Source: Candidatus Krumholzibacteriota bacterium
Lineage (GTDB): Bacteria; Krumholzibacteriota; Krumholzibacteriia; JAJRXK01
Assembly: GCA_024276305.1 (NCBI GenBank)
Contig: JAJRXK010000059.1
Coordinates: forward strand, 1 to 35,780
Reading direction: 5' to 3'
DNA: 35,780 nucleotides
Shown: piece after piece, positions 1 through 6,709 of the stretch
Layout: every line of letters starts with the position of its first letter
How positions within the stretch are numbered: position 1 is the first letter of the stretch
Notes under the pieces: model-generated
The model's database searches: none
The model's input: the letters and a program-made list of their open reading frames with translations, nothing else
What the model was told of the DNA's origin: nothing
Translations under genes and position numbers: made by a program

Positions 1-21
1 AACAATTTCGGAGACACAACT
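1..21. repeat. Left copy of a 21-nt inverted repeat
   Basis: Bases 1-21 are the exact reverse complement of bases 35450-35470; identity stops at base 22. In both places the repeat starts within three bases of a stop codon, in the same orientation relative to the gene it follows: the minus-strand barrel gene here and the dihydroorotate-dehydrogenase-like gene on the right. It may be an insertion-sequence end or a shared 3'-UTR element. How far it extends beyond the window is unknown. Confidence 0.6.
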
Positions 22-1324
22 AAATGATTTGCAGGACCGCATTCTCACCGCCGAAACCGTCGGACACGGTCCGTTCGGCTTCGGCCGGAAGGACCCAGGC
101 GCCGTCCACGACGAGCTTGTACTGGTAGACTCCGGGCTCGAGGTCGAGGCGGATCTCCCACCACCCCTTTCCGACCTGGACCAGGGGATCTCGGGAGATA
201 TTCCACCCATTGAAGTCGCCCACCAGATGGATCGAGGTCGCGTCGGGGGCGTAGATCCGCACCACCGCGCCATCGACCAGGCCGGTCGACGCCGCCGCCA
301 CCGACTGGATCGCCGGCTCGGTCGACCGCGACCGGGGCCTTCGAGGACCGCCGAAGCGACGACGCATCCCGAACTCCACCCGCTGAGTGTCGAGTTCCTC
401 CCCGGTGGTCCGGGTGTAGCGGACGAAGCTCCACCTGGCGAGGATTCCGGTATCCGCACCCATGGTGTAATCCATTCCCACCCCACCCTGGACGTATTCA
501 TCTTGGTCCTCTCCCGCCAACCTCTGGGCGAAGTCGCGCTGCTCGGATGTCGCGGATGCCACGAGGGTCAGACTTCTTCCCAACCCGAGATTCGCTCGAA
601 GACCCAGAACCGTAGAGGTCGATTCGAAGAGGGGATCCCTCGCGTCCGTGCTCTGGTACCCGACTTCGGGACGCAGGTACAACCGTCCCAATCTCAGAGT
701 GGCATTGGCCCCCACACTCCAGCTCGACTCGGAGTAAGTGCCCAGAACTCCGTTCCGGTCCTCGGTGCTGAGGTGAGGATAGCGTTTGGCCTGCACCGCG
801 CCGGTGGCTTCGAAAACCCATCGTCCCCGCACCATCCCCACTGCACCCCCGAGATTCCCGCCCAACCGCCGAACGGTGGACCGCCGCGAGTCATCGAAAT
901 AGCTGCCCGAGAAGAAGGCCCTCGTGCGCAGCCCATTTCGACGATAGTGCACGAGCTCCCCGCCCGCGGACTGCGCATAGATGAGCCGAGCGTCGTCGTT
1001 GAGATAGCGCTCGAACACTCCCTGGGTGGAAAAACGCAGCCTCGCGGATCGTCCCAGGCGACGGGACATCTCCAATTCGGGACGGAGATCCACAAACCCC
1101 CCGGCATCGACGACGGCGCCGTCGATCTTCGGGTCGAGGATCAAGTCACTCTCGCTGCCTCCGGTCACCGAGAGCCGCGGAGTGAAGTCCCACTCCGCGG
1201 CTCGGGAGGGGGCGCCGAGGTCCACGACGGCGATCAACATCAGTGAGCCCGACAGGATCGCACGGCGGGAAGCCCCTCGGCACCCTTTCCCCTGAGGTTC
1301 AGATTCGAAGATCGAGAACTGCAT
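20..1324 (-). CDS. Outer-membrane beta-barrel protein with C-terminal CBM48-like domain
   Basis: This is a 434-residue exported protein. A twin-Arg-containing N-region precedes a hydrophobic segment and a likely signal-peptidase site near residue 43 (APSRAA). Residues about 45-330 alternate polar and hydrophobic residues in short Gly-rich strands, with many Tyr, Arg and Phe, as in an outer-membrane barrel. After a basic linker, the last 80 residues form a glycogen-binding-like (CBM48/AMPK-beta type) domain with the motif VGDFNGWN and the end DGFGGENAVL. I chose the ATG at 1322-1324 because GGAGG lies just upstream; an in-frame GTG at 1348 is the alternative. The gene overlaps the end of the anti-sigma gene by 26 bases, so the two are probably translationally coupled. 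Its ligand is unknown. The domain calls are by eye. Confidence 0.75.
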   Translation of the reverse strand: MQFSIFESEPQGKGCRGASRRAILSGSLMLIAVVDLGAPSRAAEWDFTPRLSVTGGSESDLILDPKIDGAVVDAGGFVDLRPELEMSRRLGRSARLRFSTQGVFERYLNDDARLIYAQSAGGELVHYRRNGLRTRAFFSGSYFDDSRRSTVRRLGGNLGGAVGMVRGRWVFEATGAVQAKRYPHLSTEDRNGVLGTYSESSWSVGANATLRLGRLYLRPEVGYQSTDARDPLFESTSTVLGLRANLGLGRSLTLVASATSEQRDFAQRLAGEDQDEYVQGGVGMDYTMGADTGILARWSFVRYTRTTGEELDTQRVEFGMRRRFGGPRRPRSRSTEPAIQSVAAASTGLVDGAVVRIYAPDATSIHLVGDFNGWNISRDPLVQVGKGWWEIRLDLEPGVYQYKLVVDGAWVLPAEAERTVSDGFGGENAVLQII

Positions 1325-1994
1325 TGCGCCCTCCAAAGCCGTCGTCACGAGTCACCACCGCGGTTGGATCCGCAACCCAACGCTGTCCGTCTTCGATGAA
1401 CATGTACTCGTGGCTACGACGTGGCAGGACGACCACGGCGGTCCACAGCGCTCCCTCGCGATGCAACGGGATCTCCGAAGGATTCCATTCGTTGAAGCTC
1501 CCGGCAACGGTGACCGAACGCAGGTCCGGACGAGAGGCGGGGTAGACGAAGCGCACGGCCACCAAGTCCTCGGCCCCTTCGAGGCCCGCCACCCAACTCG
1601 CGGGCATCACTCCTACCCCCGCGGCCTCCTCCTCCGTGAGCGTGGGGGAAGTCGCTTCCCCGCTCTGCTTCCCGGGATCGGCGACCTGCCATCCCAGGCC
1701 GAAGAACAGCACCATCGACGCCGCGGCCGCCAGCCAGGTCGCTTCTCTGCGACGGAACCAGGGCAAGGTCGCAACGGAAGCATTCCCCTCCGCGCTGCGC
1801 AGGCGGTCCATCACCGACGCGGTGAATCCCTCGGGAGCGCGGGAGGACGGAAGCTGCGCGCTGAGGGCCATGAGCCGCTCGTGCTCTCGTAGTTCGGCTT
1901 CCAGAGCGGAGTCCCGATCCAGTGCCTCGAGAAACTCCACCGCCTCGGCCGAACTCAACTCTCCGTCCAAATAGCGGGCCAGCAAAGCGTTCAT
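1299..1994 (-). CDS. Anti-sigma-factor-like membrane protein with C-terminal CBM48-like domain
   Basis: This 231-residue protein starts with a helical segment typical of anti-sigma N-termini (ARYLDGELSSAEAVEFLEAL). I see no HxxxCxxC zinc motif. One transmembrane segment lies at about residues 90-107 (WLAAAASMVLFFGLGW). The C-terminal 85 residues, predicted periplasmic, form a CBM48/isoamylase-N-like beta-sandwich with VAGSFNEWNP and the ending DGFGGRNAVL. The same signature closes the next gene's product. The start codon lies 22 bases after the sigma-factor stop, with GAGGA upstream. Order and spacing argue that it holds the sigma factor inactive at the membrane. The CBM48-like domain could be the signal sensor, which is inference. 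Confidence 0.75.
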   Translation of the reverse strand: MNALLARYLDGELSSAEAVEFLEALDRDSALEAELREHERLMALSAQLPSSRAPEGFTASVMDRLRSAEGNASVATLPWFRRREATWLAAAASMVLFFGLGWQVADPGKQSGEATSPTLTEEEAAGVGVMPASWVAGLEGAEDLVAVRFVYPASRPDLRSVTVAGSFNEWNPSEIPLHREGALWTAVVVLPRRSHEYMFIEDGQRWVADPTAVVTRDDGFGGRNAVLDLRI

Positions 1995-2016
1995 GGGATT
2001 CCTCTCTCTCTCTCCG

Positions 2017-2610
2017 TCACCGACGGTGCAAACGCAGCACCGACGGCTGCTCTTCTTCCCTCAATCGATCGAGCAACCACTTTCGCGCCCGATGGTTGCG
2101 AACCTTGAGGGCTCCAACGCTCACCCCGGTGAGCTCTGCAATCTCTTCGTAAGTGCGTTCGTCGATCTGACGCAGCACGAAGACTTCACGATAGTCCGAG
2201 GGCAGCTGCGAAATCGCGCGGGTCAGCCGTTCCTGGAGATCTGTCGCGATCACCGTCTCCAGCGGATCTGCCGACGCCGCGGCCAGGGATGGGGATCCGC
2301 CCTCCCCTTCATCCGCGGTCTCGAGGGGAACGATCTGCGCCCGCTGCCGTCGGCGATGATCGTCCCTCGCGAGGTGGATCGCGATCTGGGTGACCCAGGT
2401 CGAGAAGCTGGCCTGCTGACGAAAGGTTGCCAAGCCCTGAAAGGCCTTCAGAAATGCCGTCTGGGCCAGGTCCTCTGCCGTCTCCGCATCGCCGACCAGA
2501 CGACGGAGCACTCCGTAGACTTGGTCCTTGTGGCGGTCCACGAGAAGGCCGTAGCTCTCGACATCGCCACCGCGGATCCTCTCGATGATCGTATTCTCGG
2601 ATTCACTCAC
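2017..2610 (-). CDS. ECF (sigma-70 family, group IV) RNA polymerase sigma factor
   Basis: This 197-residue protein has the two ECF domains. Region 2 is near residues 10-75 (VDRHKDQVYGVLRRLVGD, then DLAQTAFLKAF). Region 4 is near 125-190 (LPSDYREVFVLRQIDERT followed by the helix-turn-helix EEIAELTGVSVGALKVRNHRA). A GTG at 2608-2610 matches the usual ECF start; the longer open frame to 3042 is antisense to the thioredoxin gene and unlikely to be coding. It heads a sigma/anti-sigma/outer-membrane-protein operon. A GTAACC-like sequence about 55 bases upstream of the start (minus strand, 2665-2670) could be an ECF -35 box for autoregulation, but this is weak. Confidence 0.9.
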   Translation of the reverse strand: MSESENTIIERIRGGDVESYGLLVDRHKDQVYGVLRRLVGDAETAEDLAQTAFLKAFQGLATFRQQASFSTWVTQIAIHLARDDHRRRQRAQIVPLETADEGEGGSPSLAAASADPLETVIATDLQERLTRAISQLPSDYREVFVLRQIDERTYEEIAELTGVSVGALKVRNHRARKWLLDRLREEEQPSVLRLHRR

Positions 2611-2786
2611 GGATCCAACCCCGATTGGAGGACTTCGAAGGGTTGGAGTCTCCGCAGAAGCGAAGGTTACGCAAAATCTTCCCTCGCAGGAGTGACGGGC
2701 GACGGAGACTCCCCCACTCCTGCCAAGAAAAGGCCTTTCAGCGTCGATCGTCAAAAGCTGAATCGGGGGGAAGGCCGAGGGCCGGG

Positions 2787-3515
2787 TCAGTACCCTCCGG
2801 AGGCAAGACGCTTCACCAATTCCAGGAACGGTTCCCATTCCATGGGTCCGACCTTTCGAAACACCTGCCGGCCTTCGCGATCGAGGGCGATCAGCGTGGG
2901 AAGGGCGGTGACCCGAAAGTATTGGGCGGCCTCCGGCGATTCGTCGGTGTCGACTTTCAGAAAACGAAGGGCCGCCAGGACCCGCTGGACGTCCTCCCGA
3001 GCCAAGACCTCGCGGTCCATCTTCTTGCAGGGCCCACACCACGTGGCGTGAAAGTCGATCAACAAGATCTTGCCATCGGCGGCAGCCTTCGCGAGCTCCT
3101 CGGAGACCGGGGCTGGAATCACCGGACCTGCGGTGGAATCTGCGGTCGCGATCTCTTCACCGCTGGCCGGGACCTCGTCGGTCACCACCCGGGGGACGTA
3201 GCCGAGCTTCTCGATGGTCTCGAGAATCTCCTCGACCGATGAACGGTCGGGATCATGGTACAGATCGAAGGAATCATCGATGGGATGAAACTCGACCTGG
3301 AATACACCTGGCAGCTCTTCCAGAGCCGCTCGGACCGCATCGGGTCAGCCGAATCAGGTCGCGCCGCTGCGGCTCTTCATCATGCCTCCGACGTGGAGGT
3401 GCAGAGATTCCGTCGCCGCTGCGCTCAGCTGCGCGGCACTGACCAAGATGGCCGCAATCCCCAGGGCCATTGCCCATGATGGTCTGATGTTTCGGCCTTG
3501 CCCTCGAACCCTCAC
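2787..3515 (-). CDS. Predicted selenoprotein: exported HMA domain (Sec-x-x-Sec) fused to thioredoxin
   Basis: A GTG at 3513-3515 has a perfect AGGAGG six bases upstream and starts a 242-codon frame interrupted only by two in-frame TGA codons, 3354-3356 (residue 54) and 3345-3347 (residue 57). The order is a signal peptide (about residues 14-34, ALGIAAILVSAAQLSAAA), an HMA-like fold (about 36-108), and a thioredoxin domain (about 125-242) with WCGPCKKM (Cys160, Cys163) and ALPTL as the cis-Pro region. The TGAs sit exactly where HMA proteins carry CxxC: the reading is U-F-G-U followed by PDAVRAALEELPGV, and HMA has CxxCxxxVxxAL. A hairpin with a GGA loop follows (see the SECIS entry). The likely role is binding of Hg(II) or another soft metal in the periplasm, with the thioredoxin domain reducing or releasing the site. 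An automatic annotation would see only the thioredoxin part (from about 3188). The alternative is a pseudogene with two nonsense mutations, but placement at both metal-ligand positions makes that unlikely. Confidence 0.8.
3307..3333 (-). promoter_or_regulatory. Candidate bacterial SECIS hairpin
   Basis: On the minus strand, GAGCGGCTCT pairs with AGAGCTGCC around a GGA loop (loop at 3319-3321). This gives eight consecutive pairs including one G-U, then a 2x2 mismatch, then two more G-C pairs. The loop begins 23 bases after the second TGA and 32 after the first. Both distances fall inside the published bacterial SECIS window (about 16-37 nt), and the loop starts with G as that consensus requires. 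It is unusual that one hairpin could serve both codons. The region is GC-rich, so some hairpin is expected by chance. Confidence 0.55.
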
Positions 3516-3537
3516 CCTGGTCCTCCTGATAGGATGG

Positions 3538-4050
3538 TCATTCTTCGGCGGGAGAGTCCTCGACCGCATCTTCCAATTCTCGGACGACGTCGATGACTGC
3601 GCCGAGGCAGCACTTGCCCGCGGGGTTGGCAACTTCGCAGCGACAGCGCCCCGCGGCAATCTCCGCTCGAATCTCCTCGACCACCTTGGTGCGGCCGAGC
3701 TCGGCGATCTCGACCGAGATCGATCCGCGGGTGTGCCCGAAGCAGTAGCACACCGGAATCGGATCCTCGGACTCCTTCACCCCTACCCGGATGCTCAGCT
3801 CGGCCCGTGAGAAGCTTCGTCCCGACGCAGGCGCGAAGTAGACCACCTCGCAGCCCGGTTCTGAGCAGAAGTAGTGCTGCTCCTCCGTCACGCCCTGGGC
3901 CAACGAAGGAAGCACCAGGCTCCGCACGGTGCGCAACCCCACCTTCGATGCCACCACCGAGCATTCTGGGCATCGCCCAGTGGCGGTGGCCTCGCAGGCC
4001 CCCTCCGACGGACTCCCGCCGCAACAATCTTCACCTTTGGACCCGGCCAT
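3538..4050 (-). CDS. CopZ N-terminal-domain-like Zn/[2Fe-2S] protein
   Basis: This 170-residue Cys-rich cytoplasmic protein has no signal peptide. The N-terminus carries CC and a CPEC pair (about residues 10-30). The centre has YFCSEPGCEVVYF. The C-terminal half has CYCFGHTRGSI and later GRCRCEVANPAGKCC, a BFD-like four-Cys pattern. This arrangement matches the N-terminal domain of Archaeoglobus-type CopZ, which binds zinc and a [2Fe-2S] cluster. Here no HMA domain is attached; HMA domains are encoded in the flanking genes instead. I chose the ATG at 4048-4050 because of the AGAGGA upstream. It is the first gene of the minus arm, 22 bases before the selenoprotein start, behind a mer-type promoter. 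It may supply electrons or act in metal transfer. That role is inference. Confidence 0.75.
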   Translation of the reverse strand: MAGSKGEDCCGGSPSEGACEATATGRCPECSVVASKVGLRTVRSLVLPSLAQGVTEEQHYFCSEPGCEVVYFAPASGRSFSRAELSIRVGVKESEDPIPVCYCFGHTRGSISVEIAELGRTKVVEEIRAEIAAGRCRCEVANPAGKCCLGAVIDVVRELEDAVEDSPAEE

Positions 4051-4076
4051 CGCTGTCCTCTGCTTTCGTTCTTTGC

Positions 4077-4108
4077 AGACTAGGCCTTGCACCCCGGTGC
4101 AAGGTCAA
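4077..4108 (-). promoter_or_regulatory. MerR-type promoter for the CopZ-like/selenoprotein operon
   Basis: Minus strand: -35 TTGACC (4103-4108), a 20-nt spacer, -10 TAGTCT (4077-4082). The spacer holds a near-perfect dyad with nine-base arms, CCTTGCACC and GGTGCAAGG (4085-4093 and 4096-4104), separated by two bases. Overlong 19-20 nt spacers with a central dyad are the hallmark of MerR-activated promoters. The nearby MerR gene (6710) is the obvious candidate regulator. Confidence 0.8.
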
Positions 4109-4170
4109 GGGAGGAACTGGGCCCCTGACCCTGACGAAAGGGAGCGGAGTCCAATAGTCGACGAAGTGTC

Positions 4171-4202
4171 TTGACACTGTACCCGGGTGCAACGCGTAGC
4201 TT
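4171..4202 (+). promoter_or_regulatory. MerR-type promoter for the HMA/channel/NHL operon
   Basis: TTGACA (4171-4176), a 20-nt spacer, TAGCTT (4197-4202). The spacer contains ACCCGGGT and a GGGTGCAA half site that matches the other two MerR-type promoters of this region, although the dyad is less perfect. It is divergent from the minus-arm promoter 60 bases away, so one regulator could switch both arms. Confidence 0.7.
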
Positions 4203-4235
4203 CTGCAGATGATCCTCGAGACCAGGAGTGTTCCA

Positions 4236-4772
4236 GTGTCGCCCAACCGAAGAATCCTTTGCCGCCTCGCGATCGCTTCGACCATCGCACTGCTCGTCGT
4301 GTCGGCCCCTTCCGCCAGAGCCGAAGTCGAGGAAGTCACCCTGCGCGTCGACGGCCTTTCCTGCCCCTTTTGTGCCTATAGTCTGGAAAAGAAGTTGGCC
4401 GCGGTTCCCGGGGTGACCCAGCTGACCATCAACGTCGCCGAGGGCACGGCCACCGCCGTCCCCCAGACCGACATGACCATCGAGTGGAGGGACCTGCGCA
4501 GCGCGGTGAAAGCGGGGGGATTCACGCCTCGCGAATTCCGCGTCCGCGGAAAGGGTCTGGTGAGTGCCCGCGACGACACCTTCCGACTGACCGCTCTGGA
4601 CGGCACCCCCCTCTTCGAAATGGATGCCTCGACGCTCGCTCGACAGGCAGCGCGCAGCGCCACTCCCATTTCCTTCGCGGGGACTCTGACCGCGGAGTCG
4701 ATCGAAGGCGATGCGCTACCACGGTTGGTGCCCACTCTCCTCGAGGCGACTTCCGGCGACGAGGAGAACTGA
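4236..4772 (+). CDS. Exported heavy-metal-associated (HMA) domain protein
   Basis: This 178-residue protein has a signal peptide at about residues 1-29 (SAPSARAE) and then an HMA domain with GLSCPFC (Cys43, Cys46), followed by AYSLEKKLAAVPGV in the expected helix. It is MerP-like in position and motif. The C-terminal 80 residues (about 95-178) are not part of the HMA fold and I do not recognise them. I chose the GTG at 4236 because AGGAG lies seven bases upstream and it leaves a compact signal peptide; an ATG at 4209 is possible. It is the first gene of the plus arm. It probably binds soft metal ions in the periplasm. The next gene begins four bases after its stop. Confidence 0.85.
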   Translation: MSPNRRILCRLAIASTIALLVVSAPSARAEVEEVTLRVDGLSCPFCAYSLEKKLAAVPGVTQLTINVAEGTATAVPQTDMTIEWRDLRSAVKAGGFTPREFRVRGKGLVSARDDTFRLTALDGTPLFEMDASTLARQAARSATPISFAGTLTAESIEGDALPRLVPTLLEATSGDEEN

Positions 4773-4776
4773 TCCC

Positions 4777-5670
4777 ATGCTGAAGCGACGGATCTGCCTT
4801 GGCGCCTGCACCGCTCTCTCCCTGTGGGCCGGGACTTCCTTTGCCCAGGGTCCGCCGATTCACACCGACACTCCGATCATGCTCGGCATTGAGGGACGGG
4901 GACTACGAAGCTTCGTCCAGTCCGTCCAGCGCCACGATCTTCGGCGCGATGGACGCACGATCGACGACCCCCTTCATCGCTCCGCCTCTGCCACCATCGT
5001 CCCCCTCATCCTCCCCTACAATTTCTCTCCGACCCTCCAGGTGGGGGCCGCCATCCCCTTCGTCTCGAAAGAAATGACCTCGGATTCGAGGACCCTCCGG
5101 CAGAGCGGATTGAGCGACCTCAGCCTCTGGGTCAAGAAGCTCCTGCTGCAGGTCGACGGAAGGGCCAAGACCTTCCGCATCGCCGGCAAGTTCAGCGCCC
5201 GTCTCCCCACGGCGGATTCGGATGCAGCTCTGCCTCTGGGATCCGGCTCCACCGATTTCGGGGGGAGCGTGGTCGGAGGATGGATCGAAGGACGTTGGGG
5301 CACCTACGCCGAAGTGGGCTACTGGAGGACCGGAACCCGCGGCGAGGTTTCCTACGGGGACCGCGTCTTCTGGAATCTGGCCCTGGGATTCCGAGCCATC
5401 CCCACAGTCTATCGGACCTACCCGTCGAAGCAGCTCAATCTCTTCGTCGAACTCAACGGCTCCACTTCCGGCCGCGACCGCATCGCGGGCGCCTACGATC
5501 CCGACCGCGGAGGAACCCTGGTCTTCCTCTCTCCCGGAATCCAATTCGTGGGGGGACGACGATGGCTGGTGGAATCTTCGGTCCAGCTTCCCGTCCTTCG
5601 CGACCTCCACGGGACTCAGCTCGCGACGAGCTGGGCGGCCACCATCGGTGGCCGCTGGCTCATCTTTTGA
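4777..5670 (+). CDS. Outer-membrane channel-like protein (transporter/MetA-like barrel)
   Basis: This 297-residue protein has a signal peptide ending near FAQG (about residue 24). The rest alternates short beta strands, for example SGLSDLSLWVKKLLL, FRIAGKFSARLPT and DFGGSVVGGWIEGRW, and ends in an aromatic residue (GGRWLIF), as outer-membrane barrels often do. The pattern resembles the family loosely annotated as putative MetA-pathway or transporter barrels. The ATG at 4777 follows GAGGAG by ten bases and sits four bases after the HMA stop, so the genes are coupled. Its place in a metal-response operon suggests passage of metal or metal complexes across the outer membrane, but no substrate can be read from the sequence. 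Confidence 0.7.
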   Translation: MLKRRICLGACTALSLWAGTSFAQGPPIHTDTPIMLGIEGRGLRSFVQSVQRHDLRRDGRTIDDPLHRSASATIVPLILPYNFSPTLQVGAAIPFVSKEMTSDSRTLRQSGLSDLSLWVKKLLLQVDGRAKTFRIAGKFSARLPTADSDAALPLGSGSTDFGGSVVGGWIEGRWGTYAEVGYWRTGTRGEVSYGDRVFWNLALGFRAIPTVYRTYPSKQLNLFVELNGSTSGRDRIAGAYDPDRGGTLVFLSPGIQFVGGRRWLVESSVQLPVLRDLHGTQLATSWAATIGGRWLIF

Positions 5671-5683
5671 CGGGGAGACAAGC

Positions 5684-6658
5684 TTGACTTCGAAGACCCA
5701 GACCGAGCCCCAAGCCAACGCCCCACGTCGCTTCCGGGAGACCCTCCTCGTTCTCGCCTTGGTCTTCGTGGCGATGAATTCGGGGTGCGCGTCGCGGGAG
5801 CGCGGATATGAAGTGATCGCCTCCTGGCCGATGCCCGAGTCCGATGCGGATTCTCCCGGAGAACCGATGGGAGTCGCGGTCGGCCTCGACGGCTCGGTCT
5901 ACGTGGTGGACTCCCGACGGGCGGAAGTGCTGCACTTCGATCGACGGGGAAGTCTCCTCAACCGATGGACGGCCACCCCCCGCCGCGGACAGCCACTCTC
6001 CAGGCCCATCGACATCGCTACGGACCACAGCGGAACGCTCTACGTCGTCGACTTCGACCTCGATGCCGTCTTCGCCTACTCCGGCGACGGGCAGCCCCTG
6101 GCCGAGTGGGGAAGCGCGGGTTCGGAGCCCGGCCAATTCTCCTCTCCCTCGGGAATCGGGGTCGGATCCGATGGCCTGATCTACGTGGCCGATTTTCAGA
6201 ACCATCGCATCCAATCCTTCGAGGCCGACGGGAATCTGGTCGAAGTGATCGGAAGCGAAAGCCACTCCCAGAACCAACTCTACTATCCCACGGATGTCCT
6301 CCCGCTCCCTTCGGGGACCCTCTGGATCAGCGATGCCTACAATCACCGGCTGAGCCGCTTCGCCCGCAGCCCGGATCGGTGGTCCAGTCTGGGCACCGAA
6401 GGCCCCGACGAGGATCGCCTCCAGGTCCCGGTGTCGGCGGTTCGCAGCGCCGATCGCGTTCTCCACGTGGCCGACAGCGGCCACCGACGCCTCATCGCCA
6501 TTTCACCCACCGGCCGAAGGCTCGCGGTCATCGCGATTCCCGACGGTCCAGGTCGGGGAATCAACTCTCCTGGACACATCGCGATCTCCGACCAGGGACT
6601 CCTCTACCTCTCGGATCCATCCCACGGCCGAATCCTCGTCCTGAGGTGGCGGCCCTAG
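5684..6658 (+). CDS. NHL-repeat beta-propeller lipoprotein
   Basis: This 324-residue protein is read from a TTG with GGGGAG six bases upstream. The signal peptide ends in a lipobox (AMNSGC, residue about 35), so it is likely lipid-anchored. From about residue 50 onward it carries repeated NHL blades: GVAVGLDGSVYVVDS, DIATDHSGTLYVVDF, GIGVGSDGLIYVADFQNHRI and so on to HIAISDQGLLYLSDPSHGRI, about six blades in all. NHL propellers usually bind proteins or ligands. It follows the channel gene by 13 bases and completes the plus-arm operon. I know of no NHL lipoprotein in standard mer operons, so a role in metal handling here is inference. Confidence 0.85.
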   Translation: MTSKTQTEPQANAPRRFRETLLVLALVFVAMNSGCASRERGYEVIASWPMPESDADSPGEPMGVAVGLDGSVYVVDSRRAEVLHFDRRGSLLNRWTATPRRGQPLSRPIDIATDHSGTLYVVDFDLDAVFAYSGDGQPLAEWGSAGSEPGQFSSPSGIGVGSDGLIYVADFQNHRIQSFEADGNLVEVIGSESHSQNQLYYPTDVLPLPSGTLWISDAYNHRLSRFARSPDRWSSLGTEGPDEDRLQVPVSAVRSADRVLHVADSGHRRLIAISPTGRRLAVIAIPDGPGRGINSPGHIAISDQGLLYLSDPSHGRILVLRWRP

Positions 6659-6673
6659 GAGAAGATCCCCCCC

Positions 6674-6703
6674 TTGCCCGCATTCGCCCACTGGGCCTAG
6701 ACT
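6674..6703 (+). promoter_or_regulatory. Probable promoter of merR, giving a near-leaderless transcript
   Basis: TTGCCC (6674-6679), an 18-nt spacer, TAGACT (6698-6703). The ATG of merR starts only seven bases after the -10 box, so transcription would begin at or next to the start codon. No ribosome binding site is visible before that ATG. The spacer is ordinary in length, unlike the three regulated promoters. Confidence 0.5.
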
Positions 6704-6709
6704 CCAACC

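Noticed and set aside
29-1246. A 405-codon plus-strand frame opposite the barrel gene
   Set aside because: It is Pro/Arg/His-rich with no domain and is antisense to a gene with a signal peptide, a ribosome binding site and an operon context.
2787-3188. A free-standing thioredoxin starting at the GTG at 3186-3188
   Set aside because: It would start in the middle of a linker with no ribosome binding site. The frame upstream continues as a clear HMA domain and signal peptide once the two TGAs are read as Sec.
3345-3356. Pseudogene with two nonsense mutations
   Set aside because: Both TGAs fall exactly on the metal-ligand positions, the rest of the frame is intact on both sides, and a hairpin is correctly placed. 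This remains the fallback if Sec genes are absent from the genome.
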